A stretch of DNA of 64,000 nt from SIRX01 sp965213905 (GTDB lineage: Bacteria > Actinomycetota > Rubrobacteria > Rubrobacterales > Rubrobacteraceae), in assembly GCA_965213905.1 (NCBI GenBank), contig OZ243922.1, positions 2,046,001 through 2,110,000 of the forward strand, in the 5' to 3' direction. The translations under genes and the position numbers were made by a program. Below the pieces are notes generated by a model. It saw only the letters and a program-made list of their open reading frames with translations, did no database searches and was not told where the DNA came from. Of this stretch, positions 46,160-53,783 are shown in pieces. Position 1 is the stretch's first letter. The number at the start of each line of letters is the position of its first letter.

Positions 46160-46265
46160 TCACCCCGTCCAGGAGCGGAGCATGTAAGCTAATCCTATCC
46201 CGATGTAATTGCCTACGGCGTATCCTAACACCCCGATCAAGACGGCTGGCGTGATCAGGGTCCGC
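46160..46265 (-). pseudogene. 3' remnant of a DUF819-like membrane protein gene
   Basis: The minus strand reads TLITPAVLIGVLGYAVGNYI then GIGLAYMLRSWTG and a TGA at 46162-46160, which overlaps the SD of the DUF1445 gene. The hydrophobic GYAVGNYIGIGLAY resembles the last helix of DUF819 transporters. No start or upstream coding sequence remains, because the CoA-transferase gene ends just upstream at 46294. Confidence 0.45.
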
Positions 46266-46293
46266 CAGCGTTAGCAAAGCTCCCTAAACTAGT

Positions 46294-47457
46294 CTAGTCC
46301 CAATTACCGGCGTTTGTCTCGTCCGTGTGTTGCCCGAGCGTCGGAGGGGGAAGCCTGACTGGAGGACGCTCGCCGTCCACGAGCACCGGCGAAGAAAGTA
46401 GTTTCAGTTCGCCGGCGGTTGGGTGCTGCACGGTTTGCAGAATGCCGGAGCCTTGGACGTGAGGGTCTGAGAACACGTCTGCCAGGCTGTTGACCGGTCC
46501 GCACGGAACGCCGGCCTCGCGGATGACGGAGATCCAGGCTTCCGCAGTATGCTTCGAGAACTCTTTTTGCAGTGTCCTTACTAGTTCCCGGCGGTTCTCT
46601 ACGCGGGCGGGGTTGGTGGCGAAGCGTTCGTCTTCCGCCAGCTCTTCGCGGCCCATCGTCCGGCAAAGCTTTTCGAACTGGACGTCGTTGCCGACGGCGA
46701 GCGCGACGGGCTTGTCCGAGGCTTCGAAGGTCTGGTATGGAACGATGGTTGGGTGGGCGTTGCCCATCCCGCCCGCGTCCTCGCCGGAGACGAGGTATTC
46801 CTGGCCGCGGTTGACGAGCCAGCCCAGGGTGCTTTCGAAGAGCGGGACTTCGATGCGGGCTCCCTCTCCCGTGATGGCGCGCCGGTGCAGGGCGGCGAGG
46901 ATGGTGTTGGCGGCGTAGAGGCCGCAGACGATGTCCGCTATGGCGACGCCGACTTTGGTGGGTTCACCGTCTGGGTGGCCGGTGATGCCCATAATGCCTG
47001 CACGGGCTTGAATCAGGAAGTCGTAGCCGGGGCGGTCCTCGTCCGGCCCCGGCCCGAAGCCGGTTATGGAGCAGTAAATGAGATCCGGGTTCTCTTCTTT
47101 CAGCGTTTCGTAGCCGAGGCCGAGCTTCTCCAAGGCCCCGCGCCGCATGTTCTCTATGAGCACGTCCGCGCCTTTAGCCAGGCTTTTTATACGTTCCAGG
47201 TCTGCTTCGTCCCTAAAATCAGCGGTGATCGAACGCTTGTTGCGGTTGACGGAGAGGAAGTAGGCCGACTCACCGTCGGGCTCGTCCCCGGCGAAAGGTG
47301 GTCCCCAGTAGCGGGTGTCATCGCCCCGTCCGGCCTTCTCTACTTTGATCACCTCGGCGCCCAGGTCTCCCAGCACCATCGTCGCGTAGGGACCGGCCAA
47401 CACCCGCGAGAGATCCAGCACCCTTATCCCTTCGAGCGGTAACTTATCGTCGGACAC
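46294..47457 (-). CDS. CaiB/BaiF-family (class III) CoA-transferase
   Basis: 387 residues from GTG 47457 (SD AAAGGAG); a TTG at 47466 is too close to the SD. LPLEGIRVLDLSRVLAGPYA, EVIKVEKAGRGDDTRYWGPP, SVNRNKRSITADFRD, and RPGYDFLIQARAGIMGITG with the catalytic aspartate are family signatures. It moves CoA between carboxylic acids. It may activate the acid released by the nearby catabolic cluster; the substrate is unknown. Confidence 0.95.
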   Translation of the reverse strand: MSDDKLPLEGIRVLDLSRVLAGPYATMVLGDLGAEVIKVEKAGRGDDTRYWGPPFAGDEPDGESAYFLSVNRNKRSITADFRDEADLERIKSLAKGADVLIENMRRGALEKLGLGYETLKEENPDLIYCSITGFGPGPDEDRPGYDFLIQARAGIMGITGHPDGEPTKVGVAIADIVCGLYAANTILAALHRRAITGEGARIEVPLFESTLGWLVNRGQEYLVSGEDAGGMGNAHPTIVPYQTFEASDKPVALAVGNDVQFEKLCRTMGREELAEDERFATNPARVENRRELVRTLQKEFSKHTAEAWISVIREAGVPCGPVNSLADVFSDPHVQGSGILQTVQHPTAGELKLLSSPVLVDGERPPVRLPPPTLGQHTDETNAGNWD

Positions 47458-47475
47458 GCTCCACAACTCCTTTCT

Positions 47476-48524
47476 TTATCCTCGACCAGGAGCGAGGACC
47501 AGTTTGCCGAAGAAATCTTTCTTCTTGAAGTCTTCCTGGGCCTGCTTTATCTCCGATAGCGGGTAGACGCCGGCCAGAAGCGGTTTTATCTTTCCGGCCT
47601 CTATGTAGCCCACCAGGTCCGAAAACTCCTCGTGCGTGCCGATGGTAGAGCCGATCAACTCCAGGTGCTTGAGGTACAGAGTGCGGAGGTCCAAACTCAC
47701 CATCGGGCCGGCTATGGCCCCCGCCGTCACGTAGCGGCCGAGGGGTTTGAGGATTTGAAGCATATCCGGGAACGTTTCACCACCGACCACGTCGGCCACC
47801 ACGTCGAAGTGCCGCCCGCGCGCGGCGTCGAGTGCAGACTCCCAAAGGTCGCCTGCACCCCGCGTCACCACGGCGTCCGCACCGAGATCCCGGGCCGTCT
47901 CCTCCTTTCCCGGACCGACCAGCGCGACCGTCCGCGCCCCACGAACCCCGGCCAACTGAAGCAGGGCAGACCCCACGCCGCCGGAAGCGCCGGTAATAAA
48001 GATCCGTTCGCCCTCCGCCACCCGCGCCCGGTTCAGCATGTGCTCCGCGGTGAGATAGGCCGTCGGGAAGGTAGCCAACTCTTTGTCGGTGAGCGCGGTG
48101 TCTATTACATGGGCGTTCTCCGCCGGGACGGCGACGTACTCGGCGAATCCCCCGTCACGCTCGCTCCCGATAATATCGGCTTCGGCCACGCTTCCTCTCC
48201 GGAGTAGATCGCGAAGTCCACCAGCACCCGTCCGCCGACGCGAGACTCCGGAACACCATCACCAACCCCGACTATGCGAGCGGCGATATCCAGCCCCTGT
48301 ATCCGCGGGAAGTCCATCGTCTCACCCCGGCGCCAGCCGCCCGCGGATTCCGGGTCGTCCTCCGTACCGTAGGCGCCCTCGCGGGTCCAGATGTCGGTGT
48401 TGTTCACCCCCGCCGCCCCGACTTCTATAAGCACCCCACCCTCCGCGGGCTCCGGCGCCGGCACGTCTTCCCGGTACTCTAGCTTCTCCGGGCCTCCGTG
48501 GCCGGTGAGCCATACGGCTTTCAT
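47476..48524 (-). pseudogene. Zinc-type MDR alcohol dehydrogenase, frameshifted
   Basis: ATG 48524 starts a normal N-terminus (MKAVWLTGHGGPEKLEYRED, AAGVNNTDIWTREGAYG, FPRIQGLDIAARIVGVGDG). At about 48190 the frame fails after VLVDFAIYSGEEA; the rest continues in another frame from GTG 48189 (AEADIIGSERDGGFAEYV, ITGASGGVGSALLQLAGVRG, DVVADVVGGETFPDMLQI). Joined by a single one-base shift, the two give a complete enzyme of about 350 residues. It could be a real mutation or a base-call error; there is no obvious homopolymer. Confidence 0.75.
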
Positions 48525-48663
48525 ATCTTTTAGAATCCTTTCTCTATTCTTCCCCGGATCGCGCCGCGATGTCGTGCTAAACGAGTTTAGCATCCTCCAG
48601 TTTGGGTCTTGCTGATATAGTCTGCGGGTTTGCGGTAACAAAACGTTGGAAAAGAGGCGCAGT

Positions 48664-49650
48664 ATGACCCAGATAAAGGCGATAACGGTTGAGGAGTTCG
48701 GTGAACCGGAGGTGCTCTGGTACGAGGACGTAGAGCGTCCGGCCCCGGGCGAGGGGGAGGTCCTGATCGAGGTCCGCTCCGCCGGGGTCAACTACGCCGA
48801 TACGATGCGCCGCCGCAACCAGTACCTAGTCCCCCAGGAGCTACCGTTTACGCCGGGCTCGGAGGTCGCGGGCGTGGTCTCCGAGGTTGGGGAGGGCGTC
48901 GAAGACGTGAGCACCGGCGACCGGGTCGTCTCGCTGCTCGACTCCGGCGGCTATGCGGAGTACGCCGTGGCACCCGCCGGGTCGCTCATCCCGCTCCCCG
49001 AGGGCCTGGACTTCGACGATGCCGCGGCCGTACCTCTCCAGGGCCTCAGCGCCTACCACATCCTCAAGACCTCCGGGGCGCTCAAAGAAGGCGAGAGCGT
49101 CCTCGTCCACGCGGCGGCCGGCGGGGTCGGGACGCTAGCCGTTCAGATGGCGAAGCTCATGGGCGCCGGAACGGTTATTGCCACCGCGAGCACGCGGGAG
49201 AAGTTGGATCTCGCGGAGTCCCTCGGGGCGGACGTCTTGGTTAACTACACCGAGGACGACTGGCCGGAGAAGGTCCTCGAAGCAACAGACGGTGAAGGCG
49301 CCGACGTTATTTTGGAGATGGTCGGGGGCGACGAGTTTTTGCAGAAAAACCTGGAGTGTCTGGCGGTGTTCGGCCGGATGGTCGTCTACGGTGCGGCGAG
49401 CGGTGAGTTGGGGAGCATCGTCCCGGCGAGCCTGATGAACAATTGCCACTCGGTCGTCGGCTTCTGGCTGATCCAGGTGGCGAGCCGCCCCGGCCTCTTT
49501 ATCCCGAGCCTCCAAGAGATGCTCGGCTGGATCTCCTCCGGCGACCTGAAGCTTACCCTCGGAGGCGCTTATCCGCTGGAAGAAGCCGAAAAGGCCCACT
49601 CTGACCTGGAAGGCCGTAAGACCACCGGCAAACTCATATTGAACCCGTAA
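48664..49650 (+). CDS. NADPH:quinone oxidoreductase (zeta-crystallin-like MDR)
   Basis: 328 residues from ATG 48664. It lacks zinc ligands and has GVNYADTMRRRNQYLVPQEL, GSEVAGVVSEVGEGV, VHAAAGGVGTLAVQMAKLMG and DVILEMVGGDEFLQKNL, typical of QOR enzymes. One- or two-electron reduction of quinones with NADPH in the cytoplasm is expected. It is divergent from the frameshifted dehydrogenase and is followed by an alpha/beta hydrolase. Confidence 0.93.
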   Translation: MTQIKAITVEEFGEPEVLWYEDVERPAPGEGEVLIEVRSAGVNYADTMRRRNQYLVPQELPFTPGSEVAGVVSEVGEGVEDVSTGDRVVSLLDSGGYAEYAVAPAGSLIPLPEGLDFDDAAAVPLQGLSAYHILKTSGALKEGESVLVHAAAGGVGTLAVQMAKLMGAGTVIATASTREKLDLAESLGADVLVNYTEDDWPEKVLEATDGEGADVILEMVGGDEFLQKNLECLAVFGRMVVYGAASGELGSIVPASLMNNCHSVVGFWLIQVASRPGLFIPSLQEMLGWISSGDLKLTLGGAYPLEEAEKAHSDLEGRKTTGKLILNP

Positions 49651-49731
49651 GATCTCTGTAAGACCTCTGTAAGGTCTCTGGAAAGCCATCCCATCCCGAA
49701 CGGACGCAACTCTTCCGCCAAAAGGAGCCCA

Positions 49732-50475
49732 CTGAGTTATTCGGAGGCGGGCAGCGGACGGCCCGTACTTCTGATCCACGGCAACTTCGCCGGCAAATCC
49801 TGGTGGCGGGAGATTCTCTCGGACCCGCCACCGGGTACCCGGCTTCTGGCGCCCGACCTCCCCGGCTTCGGGGACAGCCCGAGTGGAGACGGGTTCGCGC
49901 CTTCCGTACCCCGCTACGCCCGGAGCCTTACCCGCTTTATAGATTCTCTGGGCATCGAGAATCCTATCGTGGTCGGCCACTCTTTCGGCGGTGCGGTAGC
50001 CACGGAGCTCGCCCTCTCAGACCCCGGCCGCTTCCCCGCCATGTTCCTCTTGGGCCCCGCGCCCCTGGACGGACTCTACACCCCGCGGTACCTCGAACCG
50101 ATTTTGGAGAGCTACCGCCACGACCGTCGTGGCCTCCGCCGTTCCTTGAAGCGCACGATGCGGACCCGCGTCCCCTTGTATCTAGACGAACTCGTAGACG
50201 AAGCCCAGAAGATGCACCCCAAAAACTTCTCCGGCAACGCCCGCCTGCTCTCAGAGTGGAACCTGAACGGGGGATCCCTCCTCTACCCGAACCCTGTGCT
50301 GGTAGCCTCCGGCGACCGGGACACCCTCGTTCCGCCATCCTCCGCCGAAGCCACCGCCCGCGCCTTCCCGAAGGGGGCTTACGCACTATTGAAAGACGTT
50401 AGCCACAGCCCGCAGATAGAAGTCCCGGAAAAAGTCCGCGAACTGCTGTCTATCTTGCTGAAAATGTCCGGATAA
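49732..50475 (+). CDS. Alpha/beta hydrolase, apparent CTG start
   Basis: About 247 residues. Coding begins well upstream of the first conventional start (GTG 49969): LSYSEAGSGRPVLLIHGNFA gives the oxyanion-hole strand, APDLPGFGDSPSGDGFAP follows, VVGHSFGGAVATELAL is the nucleophile elbow (Ser), and ASGDRDTLVP and DVSHSPQIEVPEKV hold the acid and histidine. The only plausible start is CTG 49732, four bases after AAAAGGAG (49720-49727). Esterase, lactonase or peroxidase activity cannot be told apart. Confidence 0.8.
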   Translation: MSYSEAGSGRPVLLIHGNFAGKSWWREILSDPPPGTRLLAPDLPGFGDSPSGDGFAPSVPRYARSLTRFIDSLGIENPIVVGHSFGGAVATELALSDPGRFPAMFLLGPAPLDGLYTPRYLEPILESYRHDRRGLRRSLKRTMRTRVPLYLDELVDEAQKMHPKNFSGNARLLSEWNLNGGSLLYPNPVLVASGDRDTLVPPSSAEATARAFPKGAYALLKDVSHSPQIEVPEKVRELLSILLKMSG

Positions 50476-50491
50476 AGCAGCCTGTGCGAAA

Positions 50492-50695
50492 AGGTTTCAG
50501 GTCTCAGGCTACAGCCATCAGGTAAAACGCCTTCTGAAGCTTCGCAATTCGGGGTAGTCAACTTCGTATTCTTCGAGGATGCTTCCTACACAAAATGCTG
50601 TAAAGCAACAAAGAACAAACGAAAAGGCGGGGAGTTATCCCCGCCTGAAACCTGAAACCTGAAACCTGAAACCTGAAACCTTTTGCCTGAAACCT
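50492..50695. repeat. CCTGAAA repeat element (extragenic inverted/tandem repeats)
   Basis: Five tandem CCTGAAA heptamers (50644-50678) and a sixth at 50686 are complementary to AGGTTTCAGGTCTCAGGCT at 50492-50510, after the hydrolase stop. The whole can fold into a long-range stem. A related element lies at 63565-63624. The region between (50511-50640) has no gene. Confidence 0.65.
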
Positions 50696-51466
50696 CTAAA
50701 TCACCGAGCTAGAGGGGCCGCCGGAGACGTAGATCGTCTCGCCGCTGATGTACGATGCCTCGTCCGAAACGAGGAACGCAACCACGTTGGCGATGTCCTC
50801 GACTTTACCGAAACGCTTGAGGGGGATGTTTGAGGCGAAACGCTCTTTCATCTCCTCCATGCTCATGCCTACCCGCTCGGCGGCTTCCTTGGTCATCTCC
50901 GTCTCGACCCAACCGGGCGCCACCGCGTTGACGTTTACGTTGAAACGCCCGAGCTCCAGCGCCATGGTCCGGGCCATCGCCTGCAGCCCGGCCTTCGCCG
51001 CGGAGTAGTTGACCTGGCCCTTGTTCCCCAAAGCCACGATAGAAGAGGTCATCACGATCTTACCGTACTCCTGCTGCACCATGTACTTCTGGGCCGCCTG
51101 GGAACACAAAAAACTACCCTTCAAATGAACGTCGAGCACCTTATCCCAGTCGTCCTCGCTCATCTTGAACGAGAGGTTATCCCGCAACAAACCGGCGTTG
51201 TTTATTAGTATGTCCACCGTACCGAAACGGCCCGCAACCTCCTCAAAGGCCGCCGTAACCTGCTGGGAACTCGACACGTCACAAGCTATGGCTACAGCCT
51301 CGGACCCGACCTGCTCCACCTCATCCACCGTGTCCTGACAGGCCTCCGCCGAAAGGTCCAAAACCGCTATCTTGGCCCCGTCCTTCGCCAGACGAACCGC
51401 CTCAGCCGCCCCGATACCCCGGGCCGCGCCCGTTACAACCGCCGTACGTCCGCTGAGTCTTCCCAT
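50696..51466 (-). CDS. SDR-family 3-oxoacyl-(ACP/CoA) reductase (FabG-like)
   Basis: 256 residues. TGAARGIGAAEAVRLAKDG, CDVSS, NNAG, catalytic Ser in MTSSIVALGN, YSAAK and SPGW-like APGWVETEM are classical SDR motifs, and the C-terminus (SYISGETIYVSGG) is FabG-like. It reduces a 3-oxoacyl thioester or oxidises a 3-hydroxyacyl one. The neighbouring pha genes suggest supply of hydroxyacyl-CoA, but a fatty acid role is equally possible. Confidence 0.9.
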   Translation of the reverse strand: MGRLSGRTAVVTGAARGIGAAEAVRLAKDGAKIAVLDLSAEACQDTVDEVEQVGSEAVAIACDVSSSQQVTAAFEEVAGRFGTVDILINNAGLLRDNLSFKMSEDDWDKVLDVHLKGSFLCSQAAQKYMVQQEYGKIVMTSSIVALGNKGQVNYSAAKAGLQAMARTMALELGRFNVNVNAVAPGWVETEMTKEAAERVGMSMEEMKERFASNIPLKRFGKVEDIANVVAFLVSDEASYISGETIYVSGGPSSSVI

Positions 51467-51485
51467 TTCTACTCACCTTTCTATG

Positions 51486-51532
51486 GGTGTTCCAACCCCA
51501 AAGCGCAACCGTGGCGCCGGGGTTGGAACACC
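51486..51532. promoter_or_regulatory. 14-bp perfect inverted repeat in the fabG-like leader
   Basis: GGTGTTCCAACCCC (51486-51499) and GGGGTTGGAACACC (51519-51532) are exact complements around 19 bases. The site lies 20-66 bases upstream of the 51466 start, within the presumed 5' leader on the minus strand. It could be an RNA hairpin controlling expression or an operator. Confidence 0.5.
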
Positions 51533-51554
51533 ATGCATTAACTCTGGGTTAATT

Positions 51555-51575
51555 GTATACGTTCGGAATATATAC
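51555..51575. promoter_or_regulatory. 21-bp imperfect palindrome, possible operator
   Basis: GTATA (51555-51559) and TATAC (51571-51575) enclose TTC-G-GAA with two mismatched pairs. It is about 90-110 bases upstream of the 51466 start and could be a repressor site in the promoter of the FabG-like gene. Confidence 0.3.
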
Positions 51576-51719
51576 GTCTATGTACTATAAATGCAGAAAG
51601 AACGTATGTGCCAGGTGTTATGGTAAATGAATATTTGGATTGTATCCGGGACTTGCGGGCTCGTTTGTGCGTCCGATTGCAGGGGTGTAGGGGGAAGAGA
51701 TGAATAATGGGCGGGTTAG

Positions 51720-51749
51720 AGACCCCCTCCAGTGTCCGGGAGGGGGTCT
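51720..51749 (-). terminator. Terminator-like hairpin after the phaB-like gene
   Basis: AGACCCCCTCC (51720-51730) and GGAGGGGGTCT (51739-51749) pair perfectly over 11 bases around an 8-base loop. It is 49 bases after the stop of the PhaB-like gene on the minus strand. No U-tract. Confidence 0.6.
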
Positions 51750-51797
51750 GATGTTTCGCGGTGTTTCGTGGTTTTCCTGCTTTGTGCGGGTTTCGGT

Positions 51798-52547
51798 TCA
51801 GGTTCTTATGTAGACCCCGCCGTTTATGTCCAGGGACTGGCCGGTTATGTAGTCGCCGTCCACGACCAAGTAACGGACGGCGCGTGCGATCTCCTCCGGT
51901 TTACCGAAGCGGCCGAGGGGGACGCTTTTGAGGAGCTTTTCCTGGGCTTCTTCCGGTATGTCCGCGACCATGTCGGTCTCGATAAAGCCGGGGCACAGGG
52001 CGTTTACGGTTATGCCGTACCGGGCTAGTTCCTGGGCGGCGGTCTTGGTAAAACCCAACAGGCCCGCTTTAGCGGCGGCGTAGTTTGCCTGCCCAACGTT
52101 GCCGGCCTCACCGACGAAAGAACTCATGTTGATAATCTTGCCGCTCTCCTGCTCGATCATGTGCGGCAGCGCGGCGTGGACCGTGTAGAACGCGCTGTTC
52201 AAATCTACCTGGATCACCTGGTCCCAGTCTTCTATTTCCATCTTTTTTAGCGTCTTGTCCCGGTTCATGCCGGCGTTGTTTACCAAAACGTCTATGCGGC
52301 CGAAGTTCTCGATGGCCTCGTTGATGAGCTTCTCCGCCTGCTCCGCATCCGAGACGTCGGCCTGAATCGCCACCGCCTCCGTGCCGCTCTCCTCGAGTTG
52401 CTTTACCAACTCTTCCGCCGGCTCCTGACTCCGGGAGTAGTTGACCACTACCTTCGCCCCGCCGCGCCCGAGTTCGTCGGCGATCGCACTCCCCAACCCC
52501 CGGCTCGCGCCGGTTACTACCACGACCGCACCCTCTAACTCCGCCAC
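51798..52547 (-). CDS. phaB: Acetoacetyl-CoA reductase-like SDR
   Basis: 249 residues from GTG 52547 with AAGGAG upstream. VVTGASRGLGSAIADELGRG, QADVSD, NNAGMNRDKTLKKMEIEDWD, the catalytic Ser-Tyr-Lys (INMSSFVGEAGNVGQANYAA, AAKAG) and LCPGFIETDMV closely match PhaB. It reduces acetoacetyl-CoA to (R)-3-hydroxybutyryl-CoA with NADPH for the PHA synthase encoded at 59958-62033. It is divergent from phaQ. Confidence 0.85.
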   Translation of the reverse strand: MAELEGAVVVVTGASRGLGSAIADELGRGGAKVVVNYSRSQEPAEELVKQLEESGTEAVAIQADVSDAEQAEKLINEAIENFGRIDVLVNNAGMNRDKTLKKMEIEDWDQVIQVDLNSAFYTVHAALPHMIEQESGKIINMSSFVGEAGNVGQANYAAAKAGLLGFTKTAAQELARYGITVNALCPGFIETDMVADIPEEAQEKLLKSVPLGRFGKPEEIARAVRYLVVDGDYITGQSLDINGGVYIRT

Positions 52548-52585
52548 AATCTTCTCCTTCCCCAAATATTTGCCTCGACCATACC

Positions 52586-52614
52586 AGTCTACCCAGGTGC
52601 AATACCCCGTTCAA
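52586..52614 (-). promoter_or_regulatory. Candidate phaB promoter
   Basis: On the minus strand, TTGAAC (52614-52609) and TAGACT (52591-52586) are separated by 17 bases, about 40 bases before the start codon. This is a reasonable housekeeping-sigma promoter. Confidence 0.45.
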
Positions 52615-52745
52615 ACTATGTACCCAAGCCACACATCCTACCCGGCACCTGTGACACCTCCCCACAAAGAGGCCGGGCGAAGCTCAAAGTGTTACAATGT
52701 ATGAAGAACCAGATAAATTTACCGTGGTCGGTCCCATGACTTTAG

Positions 52746-52775
52746 TTGACAGACCGGCACATGTATGTGTAGAAT
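52746..52775 (+). promoter_or_regulatory. Candidate phaQ promoter
   Basis: TTGACA (52746-52751) and TAGAAT (52770-52775) are 18 bases apart, about 27 bases before the phaQ start. The -35 is a perfect consensus. Confidence 0.6.
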
Positions 52776-52782
52776 TCACATA
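52764..52782. promoter_or_regulatory. Candidate PhaQ operator 1
   Basis: TATGTG-TAGAATT-CACATA: perfect 6-bp arms around a 7-base centre that begins TAG. It covers the -10 of the phaQ promoter. A site of identical geometry lies at 62154-62172 on the phaEC promoter. Confidence 0.55.
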
Positions 52783-52801
52783 GCTTATGGAAGAGAGAAC
52801 T

Positions 52802-53215
52802 ATGTCTGAGGAAGAAAACAAGAAAGTCCCCGAGAAGCGTTCGGGAGGTGGGCGCGGCTCCGAGGCGCGCCCTAGAAACTGGCTCGTGCCGGTAATATTG
52901 CTTTCTTTACGGGATTGGAACTCTTACGGTTACGAGCTCATGGAGCGGGCTTCGGCGTTTGGGTTCGAGGCCATGAACCCGGGCACGCTCTACCGGACGC
53001 TACGCCAGATGGAGAAAGACGGGGTCGTCGAGTCCACTTGGGAGACTTCTAAGGGTGGGCCCGCGCGCCGGATGTATTCCATCACGGATTCCGGGAAGTC
53101 TTACCTGGATTTCTGGGCCAACTCGCTCCAGCAATACCAGAAGACCATGGACGCTTTCTTCAGGCTTTACACCGGAAGGCCCCTATCGGACCAGAAAGAG
53201 AACGAAGAAAAGTAA
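52802..53215 (+). CDS. phaQ: PadR-like PHA-responsive repressor PhaQ
   Basis: 137 residues from ATG 52802; an ATG at 52787 in the same frame lacks a proper SD. A charged N-terminus is followed by a PadR winged helix: NWLVPVILLSLRDWNSYGYE, MNPGTLYRTLRQMEKDGVV, GGPARRMYSITDSGKSYLDF and the dimerisation helix. The family includes Bacillus PhaQ, which represses PHA genes and is released by PHA. Position between the PhaB-like, phasin-like and thiolase genes and inverted repeats on two pha promoters support this role. Confidence 0.85.
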   Translation: MSEEENKKVPEKRSGGGRGSEARPRNWLVPVILLSLRDWNSYGYELMERASAFGFEAMNPGTLYRTLRQMEKDGVVESTWETSKGGPARRMYSITDSGKSYLDFWANSLQQYQKTMDAFFRLYTGRPLSDQKENEEK

Positions 53216-53328
53216 GTTAGAAGCGCCGGTGCCGGCCGGTGGTAACCTTTGGATCCCGGTAGAAGCAAAGACAGTTTCGGCTGTTGTGCTATTCTGTTCG
53301 CGGAAGCAGTTTGGAAAAGGAGGTTTCT

Positions 53329-53664
53329 GTGGACAACCAGCAGGCCAAGCGGATCAATGAGGCCGCCCAGAAGTTCGCCGAGGCGGTCAGGGAATCGTAC
53401 GAAACCGTAAGCGGCCGTTCTATGGAGGCTCAGGAGCGAAGCCGGATGCTCACGCAGAGTTTCTTCGAGTCCGTGGTGAGCGAACTCGAGACGCAGGCCC
53501 AGAGTGGGCAGCAGATGTCTCAGGAGTTGGTGGAGCAGACGCGCAAGCAGCAAGAAGCATTTCAGCAACTCTCCGAAGAGTCCATGAACTCCTATAAGGA
53601 ATTTATGAACTCTATGCTCGCCTACTACCAGGCAAACATGGAGCGGGCCAGGGGAAACAACTAG
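53329..53664 (+). CDS. Phasin-like PHA granule protein
   Basis: 111 residues from GTG 53329, with AAAAGGAGG seven bases upstream. The whole product is an amphipathic helical, Gln/Glu/Ser-rich chain (NEAAQKFAEAVRESYETVS, ELVEQTRKQQEAFQQLSEES), without membrane segments. This pattern and location between phaQ and thiolase fit a granule-coating phasin (PhaP-like). Sequence similarity is weak, so the assignment depends on context. Confidence 0.7.
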   Translation: MDNQQAKRINEAAQKFAEAVRESYETVSGRSMEAQERSRMLTQSFFESVVSELETQAQSGQQMSQELVEQTRKQQEAFQQLSEESMNSYKEFMNSMLAYYQANMERARGNN

Positions 53665-53783
53665 ATCCACGGGGCAGGTTGAATACTTAAAGAACACCAC
53701 TTGGGGGCCGGGGCCAATGCTTCGTCCCCTCTTTTTTCGGGTATGCTATGCAAGGGACGTGGCAACATAGTGACAGGAGGAGT

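Noticed and set aside
48646..48663. Upstream ATG for the quinone oxidoreductase
   Set aside because: The six extra residues have no family match; ATG 48664 with an upstream AAGAGG fits better.
50644..50692. Tandem CCTGAAA units as a CRISPR array
   Set aside because: Units are 7 bases without spacers; there are no cas genes.
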